Source: Anaeromyces robustus (taxonomy: Eukaryota; Neocallimastigomycota; Neocallimastigomycetes; Neocallimastigales; Neocallimastigaceae). From it: a DNA stretch of 64,000 nt. Below, one piece after another: positions 40,909-55,570 of this stretch. The stretch lies in the NCBI GenBank assembly GCA_002104895.1, contig MCFG01000186.1, forward strand, positions 64,931 through 128,930, written 5' to 3'. Position 1 is the first letter of the stretch, and every line of letters begins with the position of its first letter. The position numbers were made by a program, and so were the translations under genes. Below the pieces are notes generated by a model, which saw only the letters and a list, made by a program, of their open reading frames with translations, had not been told where the DNA came from and did not search any database.

Positions 40909-43417
40909 TATATTTATTTTATAAAAGGTTACATAAAACTAAGTATCATAATATCCAAATAATTATTGGTAAAAAGGTTAAAAAAAAAATAAAACGTATA
41001 TATATATAAATTTAATCAATTAAATGCATCATTATTACTATAAATAAAATTTTGTAATAGAAAAAATTATATAATATGTAATATAAAATACAAAGCATAT
41101 AATACAATTAAATATTTATAAACTTTTTTTAATTATATATATATTTAAACTTATGATATAAAAAAGAAAATTTATAATCATTTCTAAGTAACATCGATAA
41201 ATCTGATTTAAGAAAGTTAATTTTATATAAAAAAAATATATCAATTATATATTTTTTCTTTTTTCCTTTTTTTTTTATGGATATTCTTTATCTTAAAAAA
41301 TTAAAATGTATAATTATATATTATAATTCTCATGAATTAAATTTTAAAATATATTTATTATTAAATAACATATTTTATTTATAATTTTTTTATTATGGTT
41401 TTATTAATAAATATTTTTTTTTATATTGGTAAAAATGTTTTCAATGACTTGTTTAGTATTAATTTAATAATATTATATTGGAAGTTGATATATAAAAAAA
41501 ATAGTATATATCTAAGGTTAAGGAATAGAATTAATTGTTATATAATTCCTAAATATTATTAAGGTTATTTCTGTCTGATATTAAAAAATTATATGACAAT
41601 TAATTAATTACATTCCTTTAATCTTATTTTTTTTTAATTAATCACCTAATAATTTATTATTTATTATATTAAAAAAAAAGTAGTAATAAATTATCATCAT
41701 TAATTTTTTTAGTTTTTATTGCTTTTTATTTTATTTTACATATTTCAAAACAGTAATAATTATTTTAGCAACGGTAAATTAATTAAAATAATAATATTAA
41801 TAATAATACAACTAAAGAAAATAATAATAATTATAATAATACAACGAAAAGATAATAATAATAATTATTAACTGTCATTCATTTTTTTTTTTCTTGTAAT
41901 AATAAAATAATATTTAATATTCTTTCTGTAAAATTAATATCACATATTTTATAATATATTAAAGTATATTATATTAATATATTTTTATATATACTAATAT
42001 ATTGGAAATATTTATTTTATAATTATAATTTATGTAAATTTAATTTTATTTTATTTTAATTATTTTTATTTTTATTTTTATATTTATTATATTTTTATTA
42101 TATTTGTTAATAAAAATTAATTCCAATTTATATATTAAATGATTATATAATAATATATATTATATATAATATATTGAAATATATTAATAAAATCTTAAAA
42201 AAAAAATTTAATATAATACAAAGATAGTAATAATAAATAAATAATAACCTATATTAAAATATATTATAGGTTATTTTATTATAAATATTAAAATAATAAA
42301 TAATTTTATATATAAAAATTTTTATATTATATATATTATATATAATTAAATTAGTATTTATAATTAATTCTAATTTATTATATTTTCCTTTAATTTTCTA
42401 TATATGTTTATTTTTCTTAATTTTTATTTTTTATTTCATTTTATAATAATCATTTAATTATTAATATATATATTCATAAAAAACCAATAATAAAGTAATT
42501 GAAAATTGAAGCATATATATATACGCGATTTATTATTTTATTTTTTTTTTAGTCTATTCAATTAATATATTTATTGTGAATTTTATTAGAAATAATTAAA
42601 AGTAAAATTAAATTTTATACAATATTTATTGTTAAAGGGATGGTACATTTTTTTTAAAAAAGAAAGTAGAAAAGAAAAAAGGCGATAAAGAATATAAGAA
42701 ACCAATATTTAATAAAAAATTGTAAAATATACTGATTTTAAAGAAGATATAAAATATTTGATAAAATATATATAATATACTTTATAATTCCATAAAAAAA
42801 AAAGACAAAATATTAAATAAATAGTAAATATTAATTCTTTTAGAATAACACGAAAAGGAATCAAATATAATAATAGTAATAATATAATAATGATAATAAA
42901 ACAATGAAGTAAAACGCATTAGAATAATATAGAAAAATAGTAGACACGTTGATCCAGATTTAATAAATAAAAAAAAACAATATTTTCTTTTTTAATTTTT
43001 TCTTTTTCATTTTTTTTTTAATATTTAAAATAATTATATATGCGGTGATTTCTTTATACTAATATTATTTTATTAATAATTTTTATACAGGTATTAAATC
43101 AAAAATAATATATAAAAATAAAAATTAAAATTAAAAACAAAAATAGGATTTAATACTTGACTTAATAGAAAATTTCAATATTAAATTACTAATTTGTTAA
43201 TATTACCAAAGAGTCAATATATATATTAAATAATTAAAAAAATAGTAAGTATATTAATGAGCAAATTTGTTTTTTTTATTAATTATGTTTAAGTAATTCA
43301 AAAATATGTTTTTTTTTTAAATATTTCAGTAATAATAATAATAGTAATAATAATAATATAATAAATGTTAATATATATTATAATTATAAAGCTATTAGAT
43401 AAAAAACATAAGAAGCA

Positions 43418-46400
43418 ATGCCAGTTACATTTGCTCTTCGTTTATCAGATGATGGTTCTCCAAATGGTAGAGAAAAGGTAAAAATTAAAAGAAATATAAA
43501 TTTAATATATATTAAATAATATAAAATAATTTTTGATTCTATATAAAATAATAATTTTGATTACTTTCTTATATGATTCCACCAATTAATATTAATATGT
43601 ATATGAATTCTTTAAAATATATATTAGTTTGTAAGATTACCACCACCAACAAAAACAACTCCATATACCATTTGTTTTACTTTAACAGCAGGTTGTTCTT
43701 CATTACATCATGCCGTTTTAAAGACTAATTACCCAAATGAAAAGTAAAAATTTTTAATATTAATATTACTTTAATATAATATATATTTAATAAAAAACTA
43801 ACTAAATTATTATAAATAAAAATTTTATTCATTATTATAACTGCCTGTCATTATTAAATAATTAGCGAAGAATTTGAAAGAGATACCTTTAATTCAAAAC
43901 CGTAAATATAGTTTTTTTTTGCATAATATATTGATAATAATTATTTATATTTTATATTTTATAAATCATTAATTAATTATATATATATTTTTTTTATTTT
44001 TTTAACTATATATTACATACGTATTTATAAATTAAATATGAAAAAAAAAAAACATTATTTGTAAAATTATATAAATCAAAATATTTTTTTTTTACATAAT
44101 TAAAATAATAGATTTGTATATGATACTGTTTCAGATGGTTATTGTGAATTTCCTATTACAAGACCAGGTGTTTTTGATTACTATGTAGAATACCAAGATG
44201 CTAAAAAGAATCTTTGCCGTTCAGCATTAACTGGTACATTCTTAGTTGATCCAAGATTATATATTCGTAGTGCTTCAGATCCAAATAAAACAGTTATTAC
44301 TCCATTAGATGGTATTGTTATTCAAACAGTTGTTCCAAAATGGCTTCCAGTTATTACAAAATGGTTACCTTATTTCAAGGTTAGTGCTGACACTGGTTAT
44401 AATATGGTTCATTTTGTTCCACTCCAAAAACGTGGTTCATCAAATTCCCCATATTCTATCTATGATCAATTATCTATTGATGATGATGTTTTTGATATAA
44501 AATGTTCAGAACATGTAAAAAGAAAGATGCTTAAACAAGTTTTAGAAATTATGAGAACAGATTTAGGTATTTTAAGTGTTACTGATGTTGTTTGGAATCA
44601 TACTGCTCATAATAGTGAATGGCTTCAAGAACATCCAGAAGCAGGTAAAAATTAATTTATATTTTTTCTTTTTTTTTTTTTTAAAAAAAAATTATTAGAA
44701 TCAAAGTTAATTAAAAAAGAAAAAAAGGAGACGAGAATACATGTTATAATAATATTTTTAATTAATATAAATTTTATTTATTTAAATAACAATAAATATT
44801 AATTTCATTATATCTTTAAATCATTAAAAAAATTATATATGTATTCATTTTTTTGTTATTTAATATAAAATATATATTAACTAATTAGGTTATAATTTGG
44901 TTAATTCTCCACATTTAAGACCTGCATATGAATTAGATAAATCACTTATTGATTTTTCAGAAGATATTACTAATGTATATGGAAGAAGTGATATTATGAA
45001 AGATGAACATGATTTAAATGAAATTGTTCAATGTTATCAAACTAAAGTTTTCCCAAAACTTCGTTTATGGGAATATTTTGTTATGGATACCAAAACTTTA
45101 CTTGATCAATTTAGAGAAACTATTGCTAAATCTACTGTTTCACAAACTAAAAGTATGTATGAAGGAATTAATATCGCTGCAATGCCATTAAAGGATCGTG
45201 CTAATTTATTAAAGAATGATGCTTTATATTCAATTGGTAATGGTGTTCGTTTCCCAAAGAAAATAAAAACTGCTATTGCTATTGATTTCATTTATTCATT
45301 ATGTAAAGCTCAAAATATAGATTACAGTAACATTAATTATATGTGTAGAGAATATGAAAAGATTTTGAATGAAATCAATATGGAATTTTATCGTACTTAT
45401 GATGAAGATGTTGCTGTTATTTTCCAAAATATTGCTAATCGTGCTAGATACCTCCGTTTAGCTGGTCATGGACCAAGACTTGGTCGTATTTGTAGAGAGT
45501 AAGTATTTTAAATTAAATCTGAATTCTTAAATTTCAAATATTTTATTTTTTTAAAAAAAAAGTTAAATTAAATTGTGATAGAGGATAAAAGTAATATAAA
45601 AAAAATAAATTTAGAAATAAAAATTAATGATTTTTTATTTAATTGATATTATTAATTTTAATGGTTTTCTTATAAAAATATTGATATGAATAATACTAAA
45701 TGAAATATTTATTTGTTTTTTATTCATTATAATGTATTATTTTTGTTAATATTTCATAGAATGCCACTTGTTGATGTATGCTTTACTGTATTACCATTAA
45801 ATGAAACTACTAAAAAACATCACCCAGATTCTCTTGTATTAGCTAACAATGGTTGGATTTGGAATGCTGATCCATTATTAGATTTTGCTGGTCCAAATTC
45901 CAGTGCTTATTTACGTCGTGAAGTTATTGCTTGGGGTGATTGTGTTAAATTAAGATATGGTCAAAAGAGAGTATGTTATATATAATTTTAAAATAGTAAT
46001 ATATATATATAAATATGTAACAACTGTAATATTATATATATATATATATATAATTATAAAATTTAATATTTAAAATGAAAATTCTAAAATAAAAAATTTT
46101 TATAAATTTTTTTAATATAGGACGATAACCCATGGTTATGGGATCATATGGCAGAATATACTAGAACTATGGCTAAATTATTCCATGGTTTCCGTATTGA
46201 TAATTGTCATTCAACCCCAATTCATCTTGCACAATATTTATTAGATGTTGGTAGAAGAGAAAGACCAGATTTATATGTTATTGCTGAATTATTTACTGGA
46301 TCAGAAGAAAAAGATATTCTTTATGTATCAAAATTAGGTATTAATTCATTAATTCGTGAAGCTATGAATGCATGGGATTCCTTTGAATTAAGTAGACTTG

Positions 46401-49400
46401 CTCATCGTCATGGTGGTCAACCAGCTGGTAAACAATTTATTTTTATTTTTATTTTTATTTTTATTTTTTATTTATTGGTTTTTTATTTTTTTTAATGATA
46501 CATTAAAAAAATATAAAAATTCAATACATTTATACATTTTTTATTTTTATTTTTATTTTTATTTTTTTATTTTTTAATATATATATATATATATATTTGA
46601 ACTAATTTAATTTTTATAATTATTAAAATAATTATTTATAATATTTCATCAATAAAAAGGTTCATTTACTATTGATTCAAATTATTTCCCACATGATTTA
46701 CTTGGCGAAACTGATGCAATTAAGAATAAGATTGTTATTGATCTTAAAGGTGCTAGTCCACATGCTTTATTTATGGATTGTACTCATGATAATGAAACTC
46801 CATATCAAAAACGTACTGCCGAAGATACTCTTTCTAATGCTGCCGTTGTTTGTATGAGCAACTGTGCTTGTGGTAGTGTAAGAGGTTATGATGAAATTGT
46901 TCCAGAATTACTTAATGTTGTAACCGAAAAAAGAAAATACAGAATTCCAGATATGGAAGATGGTATTATTCCAGGTAAGAATGACAGAAATATAATAAAT
47001 ATATAATATAAATATTTTATAATATACATACAATATATTGAAATATTGATTTTTATGAATATGATAATTATAATTTTTTTTAAAAAAAAAAAAAAATAGC
47101 AAAGAGTATATTACAAAAATTACATACTCAACTTGCACAAGAAGGTTATTCAGAAATTCATGTACATCATGAAACTAACGTATGTATTAGTAGTAAAATA
47201 TATTTAATACATTTTATATTAAATAATAATTATAATTATAAAATTTTATAACTAATCTTAATCTCAATTTTAATAATTATAATTATGACAATATATAATT
47301 ATAGTTTATTTCTATTCACAGAAAACACCCAATTAATCATGATGGTTATTTAGCTATTATTAGAACTGCTTTCCGTGGTGATGGTGATGGAGGTAAATCA
47401 AATAAATAATACATTTATATTTTTTTTAAGTATTATATTAAATTGGAAAATAATAAATATGTGGAATGGAATATTCAATCATCAATATAATGAATTATTT
47501 TAGTTTTTTTATGCATTATATTTAATATAGTTAATAACTACATTAATTATATTAACCAATTTTAATTATACAGAAGTGGACTAATAATTAAGTTATTATA
47601 TTAATTAAATGACATTTAATATATTTTTGAAAAAAAGTTAATGAAGAAAGTTTAAATATTAAATTTAAATATTTAATAATGATGGGATAATATATAATTC
47701 TAATTATTTTTTATAATTAGTTATTAACAAAAATAGTATGTTAATAATTAATTATAAAGACTTAATAAAAAAATTTTTAAATCTAATTAAATTAAAAGTT
47801 TAAAAAAAAAAAAAAAAAACCACAACCAAAAAAGCAAACAACAACAAAAATAAATAATCCATACATATTTACAGATAACAATTTCTATAGAAAAAATTAA
47901 TTAAATAGATATATATAAATATATATTAATAAATTATATTTAATTTATTTTTTTTTAATTTTTATTATCATTTTAAATTAATTTGACTATATATATTAAA
48001 AAAATTTATATTTAAAATTTATTAAAATAAATTAAAAAATTTTTAATATGTATATATATTAACTCCGATTATATAATAGACCACGAACCAATCAATTTAC
48101 GTCAAACTGCAGTAATGTTAATGGAAAGTGCAAGACTTACAGTCTATGCTTCCTATCCAAATCAAGCTAATTTACAACCATTCCCAAATCAAAGAACTTC
48201 TTCACACGTTCACCAAAATTCAAATCAATTATATTCAAAAATACGTAATATAGATCAATCAAAGAATTCAGAATTAATTACAGGACTTCCAAGTATATTA
48301 GAATTCAGTACTAAAGAAACTAAACTTTGTACAGTTTTAGAAGCTAAAGATCACGATTCAAATAAAGTTACATTTATTGTAGTTAAACCAGAAGAATTTA
48401 AAAACGGTAGTGTAGTATTATTCAGAACTTGGGTATTAGGAAACGGAATTAATCCAAGACAGTCAATGGGAGAATCACCATATAGAAGAACCTTTGGAGA
48501 ACGTGAACAACGTTTATTAGAACTTCGTAAATTAATGGCCATTGAAGAAAGAAGTGACGCAGCTTCAATGCTCGTCAGACTTGGTTTAGACTTTATGAGT
48601 AGTGGTGCAAAGTCATGGATGGAAAAAGATACTAAATGGCCACCAGGTCTTTTAGAAGCTGTAAATGATTTAGATGCTATCGATTTAAATGTCGTTTTAT
48701 ATAGAAGTGGTCCAGAAGAATTTGATACTATTGGTAAGAATATTAATATTAATTTATTTTTTTAATTGTATATATATTATTATTTTCTTCAATTCAAAAT
48801 AGAATTTATTCAAAAAATTTAAGGAAATAAAAAAAAAAATTCATTCACATATAATATGACATAATTAATTCAAAAGATGTATTATCAATCAAATTAATAA
48901 TATTTAATAATACAGGAAAAAAATTTTTTTATAATAAATTTCATTACATTATTTATAAAGTAAATAAAAAGTAAACAAAAAGTAAACAAAAAATTATTTT
49001 ATAAATTTTTAAAAATTAAACCAATAAATTTAGACATTGACAATAAAATTTCAAAATAATTACACCATTCAATGAATAAATTTTTAATAATATTAAATAA
49101 AATGGATACTTAGAAATACATAGACATATAAATGTTAATCTGTCAAATAACAATTATATATCAACAATAAACAATTTTTTAATTTATTTATAACAAATTA
49201 TAATTTTCATTTTAAATTTAATTTTTAATTCTATCAAAAAATAAATTCTTTCACTTTTTAATTATTTTGATTCTGCAATATCATAAACTATTAGATTTTT
49301 TTAATAAAAAAATTGAATAAAATCAATTATATTTCAAACTATTTTTAATAATATATAAACAAATGTGGCGAAACATTTTCAATTACATTTAAATACATTA

Positions 49401-51964
49401 ATCAATTTAAATTTAATTTTTTTTTAAATTTTGTTTTTATAAATTTACATTTAACAGAAAGAATGAATAATAATTTAAAAATAAAAATAAATTTATTTAA
49501 AAAATAATTTACTTTTATTAATTAATTTACTTTTATTTTAAAATATTATAATTAAAATTAAAATAATATTTTATCCTATTATAATTATTATTAATTTATA
49601 ATTGTAATATTAATAAATATTTCAATATTATATCTTATTATTTATATACAAAAAAAAAAAAAAAACAAATAGGATATGAAATTTATGAAGTTCCAGGTTA
49701 TGGAGCTTTATCATATTGTGGTTTACAAGGTTTTGTTTCAGTTTTACAACCAATTGCTAGAAATAATGATTTAGGTCATCCATTATGTGGTAACTTAAGA
49801 GAAGGTCCATGGGCTTTAGATTACACTATTGGTAGATTAAACAAGTAAATATGAATCATTTTATTTATTTTATCATTTTAAATATTTATTTTTAATTATA
49901 AATTATTTTTATAATATTGAATTATGGAATATAAAATTAATTATTAAATTATTTAATAATATTATATTTATTAATATATTATTATATATTATATTATTTA
50001 TATTTTTATATAAAATATATATATACTATTATTATACTATTATTATTATTATTTTATTATATATCATATATCATATATTTAAATAAATAAATAAATAAAT
50101 AAAAAAAAAAAGATATATGGAATACTATCCAAACCTTAAAAAGATTCATGATTGGTTAAGTGAAAGACTTAATTTAGTTAAAACTTTACCAGCTGATTTA
50201 ATTCCAAAATATTTCGCTATTGTAATGTTCTCAGCATATCATGCTTGTCGTCATCGCGCTCTTTCTCTTATGACTAATTTAATTAATAAAGATTTAGTAA
50301 CCAACCGTGCTGATAATCAAAGTGAAAATTGTACTTCATCTCTTGAATTATTCACTCATAGTTTAGCTATGGTTTCTATTCAACTTTATGGTAGAGTCAA
50401 ATCTACTGGTTTATTCCCTAAAGACTATACCTTAAATATTCCAGCATCATGTCTTAATGTTAAGGGTAATTTACCTGTACCATCATTAGCTGCTGGTCTT
50501 CCACACTTCTCAACTTGTCATATGCGTTGTTGGGGTAGAGATATATTCTTATCATTAAGAGGTATTTTCATTTTAACTGGTAACTATGATGCTGCTAAGG
50601 TTCACCTTATTGCCTTTGGTAGTTGTTTAAAACATGGTTTAATTCCAAACTTATTAGATAGTGGTCGTCGTCCACGTTACAATGCTCGTGATGCTGTATG
50701 GTATTACTGTTCTGCTGTTCATCATTACTGTACTGAATCTCCAGAAGGTTTAGATTTCTTAAAGACTGATGTTTTACGTAGATTCGTTCCACCAAAGAAA
50801 TACCGTCGTACTGAAAGTGGTAAATGCCCATACACCGAAGGTGAAGCTGAAGATAGAGATACTGATGCTTTTATTGAATACACTGATCCAAATTGTTACA
50901 AATATAGATCTTCTATTGCCGAAATATTACATGAAATTTTAGAACGTCATGCTTGTGGTATTAAATTCCGTGAATGGAATGCAGGTACTAATTTAGATCA
51001 TGCTATGAAGAGTGAAGGTTTCAACCAAAGTATTGAAACTGATTTATTCGGTGAAGATGGTAAAGAACCAACTGGTTTTGTTTATGGTGGTAACCGTTGG
51101 AACTGTGGTACATGGATGGATAAGATGGGTGATTCTGATCGTGCCGGTACTAAAGGTACTCCATCTACTCCACGTGATGGTTGTGATATTGAATTAATTG
51201 GTATTATTAAGGCTACTCTTAGATGGCTTATTGAAGTTCATGAAGAACGTCCAGACTTATATCCATTTACTGAATTCAATGTTAATGGTAAGAAGGTTAC
51301 TTACAAACAATGGAATGATATGATTCAAAACAGTTTTGAAAAACACTTCTTCATTCCAGTTGAAAAACCAGATGATGAACCATTAGAACAAACCAAAAAT
51401 ATTCATAGACGTGGAATTTATAAGGATACTTATAAATCTTCATTACAATATACCGATTATCAATTCAGACCAAACTTTACTATTGCTATGGTTGAAGCAC
51501 CAGAATTATTTGAACCAGAACATGCTAAACAATGTTTAAAGTTAGCTAAGAATATTTTAGCAGGTCCATTAGGTATTAAAACTCTTGATCCAAATGATTG
51601 GAATTACCGTGGTTATTATGATAATGGTAATGATTCAGATGATCCAACTGTTGCTCATGGTTTCAACTATCATAATGGTCCAGAATGGGTTTGGGTTATG
51701 GGTTACTTCCTTAGAGCTTATTTAAAGTTTATGAAAGATGATCCAGAAACTATTAATGAAGTACAAAAGACCATTACTTGTCATAAAGAACATATATTAG
51801 ATACTGCTATAAGTCCATTTGCTGGTCTTCCAGAACTTACTAATGCTAATGGTAGTGTATGTCCAGGTAGTTGTCCAACACAAGCATGGAGTATGGCCAC
51901 AATTTTAGAAGCTGTTCATGATTTAGTATATCTTGTTAATGAACGTGGTATATCACCAGTTTAA
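43418..51964 (+). CDS. GDB1: Glycogen debranching enzyme (4-alpha-glucanotransferase / amylo-1,6-glucosidase), 13 exons
   Basis: Bifunctional cytosolic enzyme: it moves maltosyl/maltotriosyl units off phosphorylase-limit branches, then hydrolyses the remaining alpha-1,6 glucose. Exons: 43418-43477, 43628-43743, 43866-43901, 44112-44644, 44889-45498, 45760-45970, 46121-46427, 46660-46974, 47100-47179, 47305-47392, 48080-48733, 49673-49844, 50113-51964. Sum: 1,677 residues, slightly longer than yeast or human enzymes (about 1,530). The transferase half shows GYNMVHFVPLQ, TDVVWNHTA, the nucleophile D549 in FRIDNCHSTP, acid/base E578 in VIAELFTGSEE, and D664 in FMDCTHDNETPYQKR. The glucosidase half (GH133) shows HMRCWGRDIFLSLRG, NCGTWMDKMG, STPRDGCDIE and HNGPEWVWVMGYFLRAYL. 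All expected catalytic motifs are intact, with no low-complexity insertions. Introns are mostly 120-260 bases; two are long (47393-48079 and 48734-49672). Exon 10 must start at 47305, not at the nearer AG at 47324, to keep frame. Confidence 0.96.
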
Positions 51965-52223
51965 ATTAGTTTAAAAAATAAAACAAAGAAAAAATAAAAG
52001 TAAAAAGGAAAAAAAATAAAAAATTTTTTTTTTGTAAATATTAATAATTTATTTATTATTATGGAAAAAAAATAAAAAAAAGCATTATATGACAACAATA
52101 TATTTCAACATAACCTTCATCTAAACCAATATATTATTAATATTAAATTCAATATATATATATATATATTATAAAGATAAAGATAAAGATAAAAAAGAAA
52201 TGAAACAAAAATAAATTATTATA

Positions 52224-52255
<32 letters not shown>

Positions 52256-53033
52256 GAGCTTAAGAAGAAGGAATAAATGAATGAATGGGAAAATATATAT
52301 ATATATAAATTTATATGTATATCTAATAGATATAAATTTATTATATATTGAAGCAAAGATAAAAAAAATAATAATGAAATAAATTATTAATAAAACAAAT
52401 AAAACACAAGATACCCACTAAATGGATATATTATATCAATAGCATTATATTAAAAAAAAAAAACTCCATAGTATTTAGTATTTAATTCATCTTTTATATT
52501 TTTTTTATGTTAGAAATCGATATTAAACCATATGAAACACACACACACAAAAATAAAAAAGCATTATAAAATGAAATAATAATTAATAATTATAAAAAAA
52601 AATTCCATCATAAAATAGTAATATAATCTATATAAATTTTTTTTATTATAAAAAAAAAATTTAAAAAATATATAAAAAAAAATTCAAAAATATCAATAAC
52701 AAAAAAAAATTTAAATATTCTTAAAAAAAAAAAAAAAAAAAAAAGACTCTTTATTTTTAATTATATATAATTATTAATTATAAATAAACAAAAAAAAAAA
52801 AAAAAAGTTTTTAATATTAATATTTAACTAAAATGAAAATTAAACAATTCACTTTTAGTTAATATTAGTTTTTTTATTTTTTTTTTTTTTTTTTTTACTT
52901 TTTTATTATTATTATATTTTTTAAATTTTTTTTTCTTATAAATTAATAATAATAATATATAAATATTAAATAATATTAAATAATAATTATAAATATAATT
53001 AAATAATATCATATACTTATATACTTATATATA

Positions 53034-53077
<44 letters not shown>

Positions 53078-55259
53078 AAAAAAAAAAAAAAAAAACAACT
53101 TAAAAAAAAATATATATATATTCTATTAATGAAGTTTCTTTTTTTTTTTTTAAACAACTTTAATGTTTTAAATATTTTATTATATTTTTATTTTTATTAT
53201 ATTTTTATTATAGTTTTTATTATTATTGTATTTTATTTATATTGTATTTTTTATTGTATTTTTTATTGTATTTTTTATTTTATTATAGTTTTTATTTTTA
53301 TTATATCATATTTTATTTTCATTTTATTTTTATATTATACTTTTCTCCAATTTCCAAAAAACTAATTTAAAATTTTTAACATTTATTATTATTATTATTA
53401 AAAAAAAAATTATTAAATAATTAATAATTTATAATAAATTAATTTAATTAATTAATGCATTTCATTCATCCATATAAAAAAGGCTTAACATTTAATATAA
53501 AATAATTTTGAATATGGTAAAATTAAATAATTATTTTTTTTATATCAAATATTGAACTTTTTTTTTTTTAAAAAAAAAAAAATTAATAATAAATAAAATA
53601 AAACAAATAAAACAAATAAAATAAATAAAGCAAATAAAGCAAATAAAACAAATAAAACAAATAAAATAAATAATATTATAATATTATTATTACAATGTTA
53701 TTTTAAAATATGGTTATATGTATAATTTTAAGAAGCCTCTTCAAAAAGCTTTAATTAAGTAAAACTTTTATACTGTAATTTTTTTTTATCTTTTCTTTAT
53801 TAGTAATTTTTATTATTAACACTATTTATTGTTAATAATATTATATTTTTGTTTTACAATTATTTGTTTTATATAATATTTATTATTTATTTTTGTTTTG
53901 TTTTGTTTTAATATCTGATTTATATTTATATGTTTATATACAATTACCGATTATTATTATTCTTATTATTATTATTTTTACTTTCATAAATACAATAAAA
54001 ATGTAATCATTTTATGTATTAATTTTTATTGATGTTTTTTTTCCCCATTTCCCCCTCTTTTTTTTTTTTTTTTTCTTTCTTTGGCTTTGCAATATTATAA
54101 TTAGATTATTTTTTTTGTTTTTGTTTTTGTTTTATAGATTTTAATGATTTTAATGATTTTTATAAATAAATTAATTAAATTTATATTAAAAAAAAAAAAA
54201 TTCCATTTTAATATTAGATTATAATAAGATTTATAATTATAATTATAATTATAATTACAATAAGGCTTATCTAATTTTTTTTTTTTTTTTTTCGTTTTTT
54301 CTTTTTTTTTATCTATAATATTTAATATATATTAATTTATTTTATATTATTTTCTAAATAGAGTATTTTATTATAATATTATTATACTAAATTTATTTAT
54401 TTATTTATTTATCTATTATTTATTTAGTTATTTATTTAGTTATTTATTTTTTATTTATTTATTTATTTATTATTTATTTATTTATTTTAATATTGGTTAT
54501 ATAATTATTATTATTATTATTATTTAATAATAAATAATTTAAATATTAATAATAATAATAATAATAAAAAAAAAAGATAAATTTTTTTTATATATATTAA
54601 TATAAATAACTTAAAACTTCTTATTATTAATATATTAAAAGTCGATATATAAAAACTATTTTACTACGATTATTATTACTATTGTTATTATGATTACTTT
54701 CTAATATAAAAAAATGATTACTGATATTTAATATTTCTTTTTTTTTTTTCGTTTTGTTTTTTTTTTTTTTTATACTTACTTTCTAACTTTCTTTTTTCTT
54801 TTTTTTTTTTTAATTTTTAATTTTAAAAAAAATTGTATATATATAATAAAAAAAAAGTTCAATTTAAATGATAAATAATATGAAAAAAAATATAAAAATA
54901 AAAAAAAATTTTTTTTCTAAAACCAAAAAATTATTATTATTTTTTTTTAATAAAAAGTAAAAAAAGAAAATTTAAGAAAAGAATATTTAAAAAAAAAAAA
55001 AGAAAGAAAAAAGAAAAGAAAAAAAAAAGAAAAAATAAAAAAGAAATATTATTCATTATTCAATTTTATCGCTTTTTTTTTTTTTAATTATAGTATTAAG
55101 CTAAAATAAAAAAAATAATAAAAAAAAATTACTAATATAAATAATATTTTTTTTTTTTAATTTAATTATTATTTCTAAATTCTAATTCTAATTTTAATTT
55201 TTTTTTTTTTTGTTTGTTTGTTTGCTTGTTTGCTTGTTTGTGTTTTGTTTTTTTGTTTT

Positions 55260-55290
<31 letters not shown>

Positions 55291-55570
55291 TTTAAAACTA
55301 TATATTATTATTATTATTATTATTATTATATGATTACTTATTTTTTTTTTTTTTAATATCTTTAATTTTTAATTTTTTTTTTTTTTTATTTTACTTTGCT
55401 TTGCTTATAATAATATCATTTTATATTTATTTATTTATTTATTAAATTAATTAATTTATTTATTTATTTTAAATTTTTATTTTTTATTTTTATTATTTTT
55501 TTTTTAAAACTATTGATATATATATATATATATATAATTTATACATATATAGATTTTCATTTTCATATTT
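51965..55570. other. Convergent intergenic region
   Basis: About 3.6 kb between the 3' ends of the debranching enzyme (+) and diacylglycerol kinase (-). Contains A runs near 52730 and 53037-53090, (AAACAAAT)n-like sequence at 53590-53670, (ATTT)n near 54390-54490, and TTTG/CTTG units near 55210-55290. No supportable gene. Confidence 0.65.

Larger units (their letters stand above)
37504..43417. other. 5.9-kb intergenic region with minisatellites
   Basis: No gene recognised. It holds minisatellites near 37.8, 40.5 and 40.8 kb and (ATTT)n tracts near 39.1 and 40.0 kb. Two stretches of more balanced composition (38630-38760 and 39410-39720) have no clear coding frame or RNA fold that I can identify and may be decayed elements. 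The last 500 bases are the debranching enzyme promoter region. Confidence 0.6.

Noticed and set aside
47180-47330. Non-canonical GT-CA or TA-AG intron in the debranching enzyme
   Set aside because: It seemed necessary when the AG at 47324 was taken as acceptor. Using the AG at 47303-47304 instead gives a normal GT-AG intron, phase 0, and the family sequence FISIHRKHPIN.
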